From the NCBI GenBank assembly GCA_021780905.1, contig JAJXXW010000086.1, positions 16,700 to 80,699 of the forward strand: a DNA stretch of 64,000 nt. Reading direction: 5' to 3'. This document shows, piece by piece, positions 1 to 8,666 of this stretch. The DNA comes from a bacterium. Its GTDB lineage: Bacteria > Verrucomicrobiota > Verrucomicrobiia > Limisphaerales > UBA11358. The first letter of the stretch is position 1. Each line of letters begins with the position of its first letter. The position numbers were made by a program, and so were the translations under genes. The notes under the pieces are model-generated. The model made no database searches and had not been told where the DNA came from. It worked only from the letters and a program-made list of their open reading frames with translations.

Positions 1-1
1 G

Positions 2-208
2 CAGGCGAAGACGGCGGATCCAACCCTGCAAGCCGTGCCGGCACCGGGCACCACCTTCGCGCAAATGCTGAAGGGACCAAGTCAAACAGTGGAATGCGCC
101 TCCTGCCATGACATTCATCAGGTCATCGGCCAGTCATCCACAATCAGCCACGACCTGATTGTGGATTTGAACAACGCACAGCTCTGCGAAACCTGCCACC
201 AGCAGTAA
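2..208 (+). CDS. C-terminal end of a multihaem c-type cytochrome (partial)
   Basis: The reading frame open from the window edge ends at TAA 206-208 and encodes the last 68 residues of a c-type cytochrome. Two haem-binding motifs are visible, CASCH and CETCH, the second only two residues from the C terminus, and there are extra histidines (DIHQ, ISHD) that could be distal ligands. This spacing is usual in the 'doubled CXXCH' class of secreted multihaem proteins. The gene starts outside the window, so total haem number, signal peptide and length are unknown. It precedes a run of cytochrome and NHL genes on the same strand and probably belongs to the same electron-transfer locus, but a hairpin terminator separates them. 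Confidence 0.85.
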   Translation, partial: QAKTADPTLQAVPAPGTTFAQMLKGPSQTVECASCHDIHQVIGQSSTISHDLIVDLNNAQLCETCHQQ

Positions 209-245
209 TCGCCGGCTTTCGTCCTGCGGAACAGCAATAACGCCC

Positions 246-278
246 GGGGCTCTGGCAACACCAGGGCCCCGCTTTTTT
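246..278 (+). terminator. Rho-independent terminator after the partial cytochrome gene
   Basis: A 10-bp stem (246-255 with 261-270, one G-T wobble) with a 5-nt loop is followed by GC and six T residues (273-278). It lies 38 bases after the stop of the upstream cytochrome and separates it from the NHL-cytochrome operon. The rest of 279-488 has no gene; it holds only an 8-bp inverted repeat (432-439 with 456-463) in the likely leader of the next gene. Confidence 0.8.
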
Positions 279-488
279 GGAAAATACTGCCGGCCGGCGG
301 CGGGCCTGAAACGCGATCAAAAGACCGGGATCGCAGATCGGAAAAAAACGAGACTTCGCAAAAAATGCGGATACAAAGACAAAATCAGGTTGGTCGCCGG
401 CGACGATCTGGAAGAAAATTCATGCGTAACCGGCGGCAGGTGCGGGGAATGCCGGCTGCCGCCAAACTAAACAAATAAATCTAAATAT

Positions 489-1601
489 ATGAATGCTTCC
501 ACCAGACCGTCCTTAAAAGTGCTCCCGTCCGCCGGTCTTCGTTCGGTAATCGGTGGCGCGGTCCTCTGCCTGATGGCGGGCTGCGCCACCTCGTCCAAGA
601 CGGCCAAGACGGCCTACGAATTTTTCCCGCCGCCGCCGGACGAGCCGCGTCTGCAATATCTCACCAGCTTCCACACCGAGAAGGAATTTCGGGGCGGTGA
701 CGACCGCAGTTTCATGTCTTATGTGACCGGCCAGAAGCCGCCGACCAAGGAGATTTCCAAGCCCTACGGCCTGGCGGAGCACGGCCACAAGTTTTACATC
801 TGCGACACGGACTATGGCGGGCTGATCGTGGCCGATTTGCAGACCCGAAGCATGCGCCTGCTGGCGTGGCAGGGACCCGGCCGGCTCAACCTTCCGGTGA
901 ATGTCGCGGTGGATCAGGACGGCATCATTTACGTCGCGGATTCGGGGCGCGACCAGGTGATGATTTATGACAAGCAGGAAAACTATGTGGGAGCGCTGGG
1001 CAAGGTCGGGGAAATGAAGCCGCGGGATGTGGCGGTGAGCCAGGATCGAATATATGTCGCGGACATCCAGAACCGCTGCGTTCACGTTTATGACAAGGCC
1101 ACGCGGACCAACCGGTTGTTTGACATTCCCCGGGGGAAAGAGAGCACGAACCTGGCGAGCCGGCTGTTCATGCCGACCAATCTGGCGCTGGATTCGCAGG
1201 GGCGGCTGTATGTGGCGGATACGGGCGCTTTCCGGGTGCAGGTGTATGACACCGACGGGCATCATCTGCGATCTATCGGCGGCATGGGCGACAGCCCCGG
1301 GCAGTTTGCGCGGGTCAAGGGCATTGCGTTGGACCGGGCGGACCGGCTTTATGCGGCGGATGCCATGTCGCAAGTCATTCAAGTCTTTGACGAGCAAGGG
1401 CGCGTGCTGACTTGGTTTGGCGAGCCGGGGGTGGACAGGCGGTTGCAAATCCTGCCGGCCAAGGTCGCGGTGGATTATGACGACGTGGGTTATTTCCAAA
1501 AATTTGTCGCCCCGGATTTCCGCGTTGAATACCTCGTGCTGGTCGTCAATCAAATGGGGGCGCACAAGGTGAGCGTTTACGGATTCGGCCATAAAAAGTA
1601 G
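489..1601 (+). CDS. NHL-repeat beta-propeller lipoprotein of the cytochrome cluster
   Basis: The 370-aa protein has a lipoprotein signal with the lipobox MAGC (acylated Cys at residue 32), so it should be anchored in a membrane facing the periplasm or the outside. Residues about 90-365 contain repeated NHL-type units such as VAVDQDGIIYVADSG, LALDSQGRLYVADTG and IALDRADRLYAAD, which build a six-bladed propeller. Such propellers bind proteins or ligands and are not themselves redox enzymes. The gene is first in a tight run with a 13-haem lipoprotein (24 bp downstream) and an outer-membrane barrel, and a paralogue lies at 4832-5857. A scaffolding role in an electron conduit is inferred from these neighbours. 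An antisense frame of similar length is a codon-bias shadow. Confidence 0.88.
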   Translation: MNASTRPSLKVLPSAGLRSVIGGAVLCLMAGCATSSKTAKTAYEFFPPPPDEPRLQYLTSFHTEKEFRGGDDRSFMSYVTGQKPPTKEISKPYGLAEHGHKFYICDTDYGGLIVADLQTRSMRLLAWQGPGRLNLPVNVAVDQDGIIYVADSGRDQVMIYDKQENYVGALGKVGEMKPRDVAVSQDRIYVADIQNRCVHVYDKATRTNRLFDIPRGKESTNLASRLFMPTNLALDSQGRLYVADTGAFRVQVYDTDGHHLRSIGGMGDSPGQFARVKGIALDRADRLYAADAMSQVIQVFDEQGRVLTWFGEPGVDRRLQILPAKVAVDYDDVGYFQKFVAPDFRVEYLVLVVNQMGAHKVSVYGFGHKK

Positions 1602-1625
1602 GCGGATTTTACAGGTTCAACTCAA

Positions 1626-2789
1626 ATGACACAGCCAGGACACAGCAAACGGGCCGGCTGGGTTGTAATGGCCGCCATCGTTCTGGCCGCCGCCGTGGTG
1701 CTGACCTCCGGGTGCAGTTCGACCACCCAGCATCGGTGGCTCACCTTTTTCTTCGACGGTGTGTCGCCGACCAACGCCGCCCCTGGTGCGTTGGCGGCGA
1801 GGACCGCAAACACCAACACCGTGTCGGGGCAGGTGCGTCAGGTGGCGGCGGCGCCAAAGCCGCCGCAAAACATTTTCCATCCGCCGTTTATTCAAAACCA
1901 ATGCGCCGACTGCCACAAATCCGCGTTTTCCCAGGATCTGACGGTGCAACCGCCCAAGCTTTGCTTCAACTGCCACAAGGATTTTCTCGCCGGGCAGAAG
2001 GTGCAGCACCAGCCGGTGGCAGAGGGCGAATGTGTCAGTTGCCATTCACCCCACCAGTCGCCCAACCAGCATCTTTTGGTCAAGAAAGGCAACGCGCTTT
2101 GCCTGACCTGCCATGACGACCCGCTGGCCGCCGGCAAGGTCAAGCATCAGGCGGTTGAGGCCGGCGACTGTCTGGATTGTCATGCGCCCCACGCGACCAA
2201 TTTTAAGGGTCTGTTGAAAAAATCGGTCAAGGCCACCTGCGCCGACTGCCACGATGACATCCCCGGCAAGAAAAAATTTGTGCATCAGCCGGTCGGCGAC
2301 GGCGAGTGTCTGGACTGTCACGCGCCCCACGCGACGAAGTTCACGGGTCTGTTGAAAAAGTCGGTGAAGGCCACCTGCGCGGATTGCCATGATGACATCC
2401 CGGCCAGGAACGCCAAGGACGTGCATCAGCCGGTCGGCGACGGCGACTGTCTGGCCTGCCACACGCCGCACGCGGCGGACAACAAGAATTTCCTCAAGAA
2501 AACCGCGCCGGCCCTGTGCTGGGACTGCCACGACAATTTCCTGGCAAAGGCCAAGTTCCAGCACGACGTGGTCGAGGACTGCACCGGCTGCCACAAGCCG
2601 CATTCGGCGGCGGGAAATTTCCTGCTGGCCAAGGATGTTTTGAAAGTGTGCGGCGACTGCCATGACGACAAGGATTTGAAGGCCGACAAGGGCCACGCCG
2701 GCGCGGAAGGAAAATCCTGTCTGGTCTGCCACGACCCCCATGTGGGCACGGACGCAAACCTGTTAAAACCCTCCGCCAAACCAAAATAA
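1626..2789 (+). CDS. Thirteen-haem c-type cytochrome lipoprotein
   Basis: The 387-aa protein has a lipoprotein signal ending in LTSGC (Cys 30) followed by 13 CXXCH motifs and no other domain. The first are CADCH, CFNCH, CVSCH and CLTCH; most later units have the form CxDCHxxH. The spacing, with paired CXXCH motifs and a following histidine, is that of bis-His 'doubled CXXCH' cytochromes. Residues about 180-265 contain two nearly identical copies of a 40-residue unit (CLDCHAPHAT...CADCHDDIP), and their DNA is also nearly identical, which points to recent internal duplication. It lies between an NHL lipoprotein and an outer-membrane barrel, so it is the likely electron-carrying part of an outer-membrane conduit. 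The redox partner is not visible here. Confidence 0.93.
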   Translation: MTQPGHSKRAGWVVMAAIVLAAAVVLTSGCSSTTQHRWLTFFFDGVSPTNAAPGALAARTANTNTVSGQVRQVAAAPKPPQNIFHPPFIQNQCADCHKSAFSQDLTVQPPKLCFNCHKDFLAGQKVQHQPVAEGECVSCHSPHQSPNQHLLVKKGNALCLTCHDDPLAAGKVKHQAVEAGDCLDCHAPHATNFKGLLKKSVKATCADCHDDIPGKKKFVHQPVGDGECLDCHAPHATKFTGLLKKSVKATCADCHDDIPARNAKDVHQPVGDGDCLACHTPHAADNKNFLKKTAPALCWDCHDNFLAKAKFQHDVVEDCTGCHKPHSAAGNFLLAKDVLKVCGDCHDDKDLKADKGHAGAEGKSCLVCHDPHVGTDANLLKPSAKPK

Positions 2790-2801
2790 CCGGAATCCCG
2801 C

Positions 2802-4829
2802 ATGTCGCCCCGCCACTCCAAGCGCGAACTTCGTCTGCCAGCCACGCTGCTGCTGCTGGCGCTGACGGGGGAGGCGTCGCGCGGACTGGCGCAGGATGCC
2901 GGCTGGGGGATTTACCGGGAGGATCCGCTGTGGACCTTGATGGTTCCGCATCTGGTCTATCTCAAGACGGATGTGGAGGCGCAGCGGAGCACCTACCAGT
3001 CGTCCGCCGGCGGCAGTGTGCCGGATTTGACCTGGGTGTCGGTGATGCCGGCGGCCGGCATTCAATGGAATAACTACATCTATCACCCGGATTTGCTCAC
3101 CTATTCGCTGTTGTTCGAACCGGGGTATTACTGGCAGCAGACGAGTTCCGGCGCGTTCAGCTATCTGACGCAGGAGCTGATGTTGAACGGCAGCGGTTCG
3201 GTCAATCTGCTGGCGCTCAAGCCTTACGCCACCACGGTTTCCTTCAACCGGTCGCATCAGGACGTGCAGTATGATTTCTTCAATTCGGAAATTGTGGATT
3301 CGCAGGGCTGGGGCGTCTTTACCGGGTATCGCGAGGGGCCGGTGCCGGTGACGGTGGATGTTCAGCAGTTGGATGAACAGCGCAACGCCTATTTTCAAAA
3401 TTTCGACACGGCGCAAATCAAGCTGGACCTGCACGCCAGCAACGAACGCCAGAAGCAGGACCGGACCGAACTGGACTACCAGTTCAATCAGTATGACAAC
3501 CAGACCCAGGGGCCGGGCACCAGTTACTCCAGCCTGAGCAGTTCCCACCACGTCACCCTGACCGATTCAGAATATTTCAAAAAAAGCACCTTGTCGTCAA
3601 CGGTCTATTACACGGAGCAGGCGTGGCAGGGGTCGGACAACGCGAACTTGAACGCGATGCTGAACTACAATTTTGAGCACACTCCGAATCTGAACAGCTT
3701 TTACAATTATTCGTTCAACGACAATTACGGCGGCGGTTACGACGCGATTCAAAACTTCGCTCTGGCCGGCCTCAGCCATCAGCTTTACGACAGCCTCAAC
3801 TCCCGTGCGGATGTGCATGGTTCAACCCTCAACAGCAGCTACATCGGCTCCAGCCTCGATTCCACCAGCATCGGCACGTCCGGCTCGCTGGGCTACACCA
3901 AACGGCTGGGCGACTGGGCGCATTTGTCCGTCAACAACGGCGTGACCTATGACCTGACCGATCAACAGGCCAGTGGCGGGGAGACGATCATTCCTAATGA
4001 GACTTACACCTTGCCGGCCGTTGGCCCGCTGATCGTCACCCTGCGCACGCCGGGTGACCTCGCCGTCAACAGCATCACCAAGAATAACGTCCCGCTGGAT
4101 GCCAGCGAATGGGCGCATATTCCCGGAACCGATCCCTGGCAGATTCAGTTCTTTAGCGGCGGGGCCCATACCATCACCGGCGGCGACGTTCTCGCCATCA
4201 CTTACGTGGTGCAGGCCAACCCTTCCGGCAGCTATTCTGTGTTCACCTATCAGGGTCAGATTGACTTGCGTTTTTGGAGGGATCAGGCTGGCATCCATGC
4301 CGGTTACAACCAAACCAAGAACGACGCCAGCCAGCCCGGGTTTATTTTGCAGGACGTGGAGGAGATTGACGCCGGGGCCGATGTCTCCTGGCATGGGTTC
4401 CATGCCGGCGCAACTTATGCCGACCAGCGCGCCACCTTTGCCTCCACCCGGATTTATTCCCTGGTGGAAAGCTATTCAACCCCGCTTTCCTCTCATTCCA
4501 CCGTGGGCATCAATCTGAACCAGCAATGGAACAATTTTTCGGCGGGCATGGAATTTGGCGCCGTTCCGCCGCAGGATATGGCGTTTTACAGCTACATGCT
4601 GCATTATGACTGGCATTCGCTCGGCGGTTTGAGCCTGAACACCGATGTCGGCTACCAGCAGCAGCGCGGCGGTTTTTATGGCGAGGATTTGTTGGCCGCC
4701 CGCGCCTATCTGGACTGGATCGTCGGCAAGCTGGAATTCCATCTGGGGTTTCAGCACGACAACCAGCAGTTCACGACCGAAACCCGGAATAGCGACTATC
4801 TTTTCGTGCATATGCGGCGCAATTTCTAA
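2802..4829 (+). CDS. Outer-membrane beta-barrel protein, porin-like partner of cytochromes
   Basis: The 675-aa protein has a cleavable signal peptide (hydrophobic LLLLALTG, cleavage near AQDA). The remainder alternates short aromatic-rich strands with polar turns, typical of a large beta-barrel, and it ends in RRNF; a C-terminal aromatic is the usual BAM recognition signal. There is no plug domain or TonB box near the N terminus, which argues against a TonB-dependent receptor. It sits 12 bp after the 13-haem lipoprotein gene and 2 bp before an NHL lipoprotein gene. This arrangement resembles porin-cytochrome conduits, in which a barrel sheathes a multihaem wire (MtrB/OmbB role), but sequence relationship to those families was not tested. 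Confidence 0.75.
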   Translation: MSPRHSKRELRLPATLLLLALTGEASRGLAQDAGWGIYREDPLWTLMVPHLVYLKTDVEAQRSTYQSSAGGSVPDLTWVSVMPAAGIQWNNYIYHPDLLTYSLLFEPGYYWQQTSSGAFSYLTQELMLNGSGSVNLLALKPYATTVSFNRSHQDVQYDFFNSEIVDSQGWGVFTGYREGPVPVTVDVQQLDEQRNAYFQNFDTAQIKLDLHASNERQKQDRTELDYQFNQYDNQTQGPGTSYSSLSSSHHVTLTDSEYFKKSTLSSTVYYTEQAWQGSDNANLNAMLNYNFEHTPNLNSFYNYSFNDNYGGGYDAIQNFALAGLSHQLYDSLNSRADVHGSTLNSSYIGSSLDSTSIGTSGSLGYTKRLGDWAHLSVNNGVTYDLTDQQASGGETIIPNETYTLPAVGPLIVTLRTPGDLAVNSITKNNVPLDASEWAHIPGTDPWQIQFFSGGAHTITGGDVLAITYVVQANPSGSYSVFTYQGQIDLRFWRDQAGIHAGYNQTKNDASQPGFILQDVEEIDAGADVSWHGFHAGATYADQRATFASTRIYSLVESYSTPLSSHSTVGINLNQQWNNFSAGMEFGAVPPQDMAFYSYMLHYDWHSLGGLSLNTDVGYQQQRGGFYGEDLLAARAYLDWIVGKLEFHLGFQHDNQQFTTETRNSDYLFVHMRRNF

Positions 4830-4831
4830 AC

Positions 4832-5857
4832 ATGAACGCCTGTCCCAACATCAAGCGGGTTCTGGTCGGACTGGCGGCCGGCCTGCTGGCCTCCTGCGCC
4901 ACGTCGCCGCCGGCCACCGGGGCCAAATCAGCGCCGCCGGTCTGGCCGCCCGCGCCCAACGAGCCGCGGATCTGTTTCGAGCGGAGCCTGCGCGGTCCGG
5001 CGGACATCGGCCAGCGGCCGGCGTTTTGGAAGACGCTGGCCAACTGGTTCACCGGCGACACCGGTGAGAGCCTGAATCTCCGCAAGCCGTTCGCCGTCGC
5101 GCTGGACGAGGCCGGCAACCTGTGCGTCACCGATACGGATGCCAACCTGGTTGACTATGTTGATTTCACCCGCAAGCAATGGCGGCGCTACACCGGCGTC
5201 GGAACCACCCAATTTGTCTCGCCGGTCGCCGTCGCCCGGCGCGGCGGAATTTTTTATGTGGCTGATTCCGGGCTGGGCAAAGTCCTGGCCTTTCGCGACA
5301 GCGGCAAAGCCGTCTTTGAAATCGGCGCGCCGCTGCAACGGCCGGTCGGCCTCGCCATGGCCGGCGACGCGCTTTATGTTGTGGATTCGCAGGCGCACGC
5401 GGTTTTTGTTTTTGGGCTGGACGGCCGCTTCCGCTTCCGCTTCGGCCAACGCGGCACCGGTCCCGGCGAATTTAATTTTCCCACCTGCGCCGTTCCCGAC
5501 CGGCGCGGGCATCTGCTGGTGGCCGACACCATGAACTGCCGGGTGCAGACCTTTGATTTGCAGGGAAACTTTGTGTCGCAATTTGGCGGCAACGGCGACA
5601 CCTCCGGCCACTTCGCGCGGCCCAAGGGCGTGGCGGTGGATTCCGCCGGACACGTCTATGTGGTGGACGCGCTCTTCGGCAATTTCCAGATTTTCAACGG
5701 CGCCGGGCAGTTGCTCTTGAACGTCGGCAACAACGGCGACGGCCCGGGCGAGTTCGCCCTGCCGAACGGCATCGCCATCGGCGCCGACAACCGGATTTTT
5801 GTCGCCGACGCCTTCAACCATCGCGTGCAAATTTTCAAATACCTCGATCAGCCATGA
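4832..5857 (+). CDS. Second NHL-repeat beta-propeller lipoprotein
   Basis: The 341-aa protein is a paralogue of the product of 489-1601. The lipobox LASC puts the acylated cysteine at residue 22. NHL units follow from about residue 85 to the end, for example VALDEAGNLCVTDTD, LLVADTMNCRVQTFD, YVVDALFGNFQIF and IFVADAFNHRVQIF. The start ATG lies 2 bp after the stop of the barrel gene, and the end overlaps the next cytochrome gene by 4 bp (ATGA), so translation is probably coupled. Both NHL lipoproteins share the motif APNEPR or PPDEPR just after the signal, followed by an aromatic and then a propeller; this shared N-terminal linker suggests one duplicated module within the conduit operon. Confidence 0.88.
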   Translation: MNACPNIKRVLVGLAAGLLASCATSPPATGAKSAPPVWPPAPNEPRICFERSLRGPADIGQRPAFWKTLANWFTGDTGESLNLRKPFAVALDEAGNLCVTDTDANLVDYVDFTRKQWRRYTGVGTTQFVSPVAVARRGGIFYVADSGLGKVLAFRDSGKAVFEIGAPLQRPVGLAMAGDALYVVDSQAHAVFVFGLDGRFRFRFGQRGTGPGEFNFPTCAVPDRRGHLLVADTMNCRVQTFDLQGNFVSQFGGNGDTSGHFARPKGVAVDSAGHVYVVDALFGNFQIFNGAGQLLLNVGNNGDGPGEFALPNGIAIGADNRIFVADAFNHRVQIFKYLDQP

Positions 5858-7629
5858 AAAATTTATTGCCAATGCCGCGCGGGACGGGGCGGGGAGTGTT
5901 TTGGGTTTTGCTGCTCCTCTGCCTGGCCGCCTCGGCGCCCGCCGACAGCGTCCTCAACTCCGTCCACAACCTCGCCGCCAACGGTCCGGGTGCCATCAAG
6001 TCCGCCACGGAAAACAACCCCTGCATTTTCTGCCATACCGTCCACCAAGCCATCGGCGAGACGCCGCTGTGGAACCACAACGTGTCCTCGGTTTCCAATT
6101 ATGTGGTTTACAGCAGCACCCGGCTCCAGTCGTTGAACATCACCATTCCGCAGCCGAACGGCTCCTCGCGGCTCTGCTTGAGCTGCCACGACGGCACCGT
6201 GGCGCTGGGCAGCATCAGCAGCAGCGTCACGCCCGTCCCGGTTTATCAGAACGGCGCGCCGATCACGACCCTGCCCGCCGGGGATCCCGCCAATCTCGGC
6301 ATAGATCTGTCCGCCGACCATCCGGTTTCCATGAGCTATGATGCCTGTGTGCAGGCGGACTCGACCTTGCAGCCGCGCGCCTCGCTGAATCCGGTGGTCA
6401 AGCTGGAGCTGGTCAACGGCGGGTATTGTGTGCAATGCACCTCCTGCCACGACCCGCACAACAATCAATTCGGCAATTTTTTGGTCATGAACAACACCGG
6501 CTCCGCCCTGTGCAACGCCTGTCACCAGCCGGGCCAGTGGAACACTTCCGCCCACGCCATTTCCCCGCTGCCGGTGCCGGCGACGATCGTGGCGCGGCTG
6601 GCCCGGAGTTCGGGCGCGGCCGGCAAGCTGGTGCCGTCCAGGCCGGCGGCCACCAGCATTCAGGCCGTCGGTTGTGAGAATTGCCACATGAACCATCGGG
6701 CCGGCGGCCGACAGCATCTGCTCGCGGCGGCGGCACCGGAACAAAATTGCCTGAACTGCCATAACGGCGTCACCGTGAAGAATAACATCGCCGCCGATTT
6801 TCAAAAAATCAGCATGCATCCCATCACCCTCAACCCCCGGGCGCATTCGCCCCTGGAAGATCCCGTCAACCCCAAGCAGCGTCATGTGGTCTGCGCCGAC
6901 TGCCACAACGCCCACGCGGCCAGCGCCGGAACCGCCACCGTGCCCAACGCCTCCGGGGCGCTCGCCGGACTCACCGGCGTGACCGCCGGCGGCGGCGTCA
7001 TCAGCCCCTTGTTAAAGGAGTATGAACTCTGCTTCCGCTGCCACGCTGATAGCGTCTCGCGTGGGCCGGCGCTGATCACGCGACAGTATCCGGAGACCAA
7101 CACGCGCCTCCAGTTTTCCACCGCCAATCAGAGTTTCCATCCGGTGGAGACACCCGGCAAAAATCCGGCCGGCGTGCCCAGCCTGATCATGCCCTGGCGG
7201 CCAACGAGCTTGATGTATTGCACGGACTGTCATAACAGCGACTCCGGGCCGAAAGCCGGCGGCACCGGGGCCAACGGCCCGCACGGCTCCATTTACCGCC
7301 CAATCCTGGAGCGCAACCTGGCCCTGACGGATTTCCAGCCCGAAAGCCCGGTGACTTATGCCTTGTGCTACAAGTGCCATGACCGGAACGTGGTTTTGAG
7401 CAGCCGGAGTTTCCCCCCTCACCGTTCGCATGTCGTCAACGACAAGGCCGCCTGCACCACCTGCCACGATTCCCACGGCGTCGCCAATGCGCCGCACCTG
7501 ATCAATTTCAACACCACCTATGTCACCAACGGTTCGCTCGGCGCCGTGAGTTACACCGCCACCGGCCTCATGCACGGCACCTGCACCCTGAGCTGCCACG
7601 GCTACGATCACAAAAACACCACCTACTGA
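5854..7629 (+). CDS. Large secreted multihaem cytochrome with eleven CXXCH and one CX3CH site
   Basis: The 591-aa protein starts with a Sec signal peptide (WVLLLLCLAASAPADS). Eleven CXXCH motifs follow in order: CIFCH, CLSCH, CTSCH, CNACH, CENCH, CLNCH, CADCH, CFRCH, CTDCH, CYKCH and CTTCH. Near the C terminus CTLSCH has three residues between the cysteines, a possible twelfth, non-standard haem site. No lipobox is present, so it is soluble in the periplasm or exported. The segment from residue 20 to 110 (SVHNLAANGPG, then FCHTVH) resembles the N terminus of 'doubled CXXCH' family proteins. It is translationally coupled to the preceding NHL lipoprotein, and an OB-fold protein follows 19 bp downstream. 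It is probably the second electron carrier of the locus. Confidence 0.92.
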   Translation: MKNLLPMPRGTGRGVFWVLLLLCLAASAPADSVLNSVHNLAANGPGAIKSATENNPCIFCHTVHQAIGETPLWNHNVSSVSNYVVYSSTRLQSLNITIPQPNGSSRLCLSCHDGTVALGSISSSVTPVPVYQNGAPITTLPAGDPANLGIDLSADHPVSMSYDACVQADSTLQPRASLNPVVKLELVNGGYCVQCTSCHDPHNNQFGNFLVMNNTGSALCNACHQPGQWNTSAHAISPLPVPATIVARLARSSGAAGKLVPSRPAATSIQAVGCENCHMNHRAGGRQHLLAAAAPEQNCLNCHNGVTVKNNIAADFQKISMHPITLNPRAHSPLEDPVNPKQRHVVCADCHNAHAASAGTATVPNASGALAGLTGVTAGGGVISPLLKEYELCFRCHADSVSRGPALITRQYPETNTRLQFSTANQSFHPVETPGKNPAGVPSLIMPWRPTSLMYCTDCHNSDSGPKAGGTGANGPHGSIYRPILERNLALTDFQPESPVTYALCYKCHDRNVVLSSRSFPPHRSHVVNDKAACTTCHDSHGVANAPHLINFNTTYVTNGSLGAVSYTATGLMHGTCTLSCHGYDHKNTTY

Positions 7630-7648
7630 ATCACCGCAATCAAAAACC

Positions 7649-8434
7649 ATGAACATGAAAACCAAATTATTAAACTCACTTGTTTTGCTCGGCTGCCTGG
7701 CCTGGCCGCTCGCCCCGGCGCGCGCCGCCGATCCCGCACCGCTTTCCCAGACCGAAATGTGCAGCTTCACCGGGACGGTGGCCGATGCCACCAACACCGC
7801 CGGCTACACCTACGTCCTGGTGGACACCGGCCGCCAGCAGGCCTGGGCGGTCACCACGCAGTTTCCGGTCCGCAAGGGCGATGCCGTGACCGTCAACAGC
7901 GGCATGCCGATGGCCAGATACCACAGCCAATCCCTCAACCGCGATTTCGCGGTCGTCTATTTCGCCGCCAGCATCACCGTGGCCGGCGCGGCGGGCGCGG
8001 CGGTCCCGGCGTTGCCGCCCGGCCACCCGGCATTGCCCGGCGAACCCGCCCCGGTTTTGCCGCCGGGACATCCCTCGCTCACCGGTTCGCCCGCCCCGGC
8101 GGCTGTGGATTTGACCGGCGTAAAAAGGGCCGCCGGCGGAAAAACCATTCAGGAGATTTTCGCCGCCAAATCCGCGCTGGCCGGCAAAGCGGTCGCGGTG
8201 CGCGGCAGGGTGGTCAAGTATAGTGCGATGGTCATGGGCAAAAACTGGCTGCATATCCGCGACGGCTCCGGCGGCGCGGAAACCAAGGACAACGACCTGA
8301 CCGTCACCACCTCCACCCCGGCGAAACTGGGCGACACCGTGCTGGTGACGGGCGTGGTTGCGACCGACAAGGACTTCGGCGCGGGCTACAAATACCCCGT
8401 GATTCTGGACGACGCCCAAGTGATTGTGGAATGA
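7649..8434 (+). CDS. Secreted two-domain OB-fold protein of the cytochrome operon
   Basis: The 261-aa protein has a signal peptide (LLNSLVLLGCLAWPLAPARA). Residues 30-115 and 155-261 each look like a small OB-fold beta barrel; the second contains GKAVAVRGRVVKYSAMVMGKNWLHIRDGS and ends in a typical LGDTVLVTGVV strand pattern. They are joined by a proline-rich linker with a repeated PPGHP unit. Proteins of this NrfJ-like or 'OB-fold nucleic-acid-binding-like' kind often accompany multihaem cytochrome genes, where a role in haem protein maturation or binding has been suggested; nucleic-acid binding is unlikely for an exported protein. It is the last gene of the run. The function is inferred from context only. 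Confidence 0.7.
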   Translation: MNMKTKLLNSLVLLGCLAWPLAPARAADPAPLSQTEMCSFTGTVADATNTAGYTYVLVDTGRQQAWAVTTQFPVRKGDAVTVNSGMPMARYHSQSLNRDFAVVYFAASITVAGAAGAAVPALPPGHPALPGEPAPVLPPGHPSLTGSPAPAAVDLTGVKRAAGGKTIQEIFAAKSALAGKAVAVRGRVVKYSAMVMGKNWLHIRDGSGGAETKDNDLTVTTSTPAKLGDTVLVTGVVATDKDFGAGYKYPVILDDAQVIVE

Positions 8435-8666
8435 TCCGCCGCGGTTTCCCGGCGCGTTGATCTGCGTCGCTGGTCCCTCGTCCGCACTCGAAACATTGCC
8501 GCTGGCTGTGAACGGGGAAGCGCCAGCGCCGGACTTCGCTGCGCCGCCTCGATTTGCCTCGTGGTTACACCTTGACCAAAAACCAATTTACGGAACTGGA
8601 CGCACACAACCTATTTTCACTGGATTAACGCCGGCAAATCCGCCACTGTGCGCCCGGCATCATCCG

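Noticed and set aside
513..1592. Long antisense frame over the first NHL gene
   Set aside because: It is His/Arg-rich with no domain, and mirrors the codon bias of the plus-strand lipoprotein gene.
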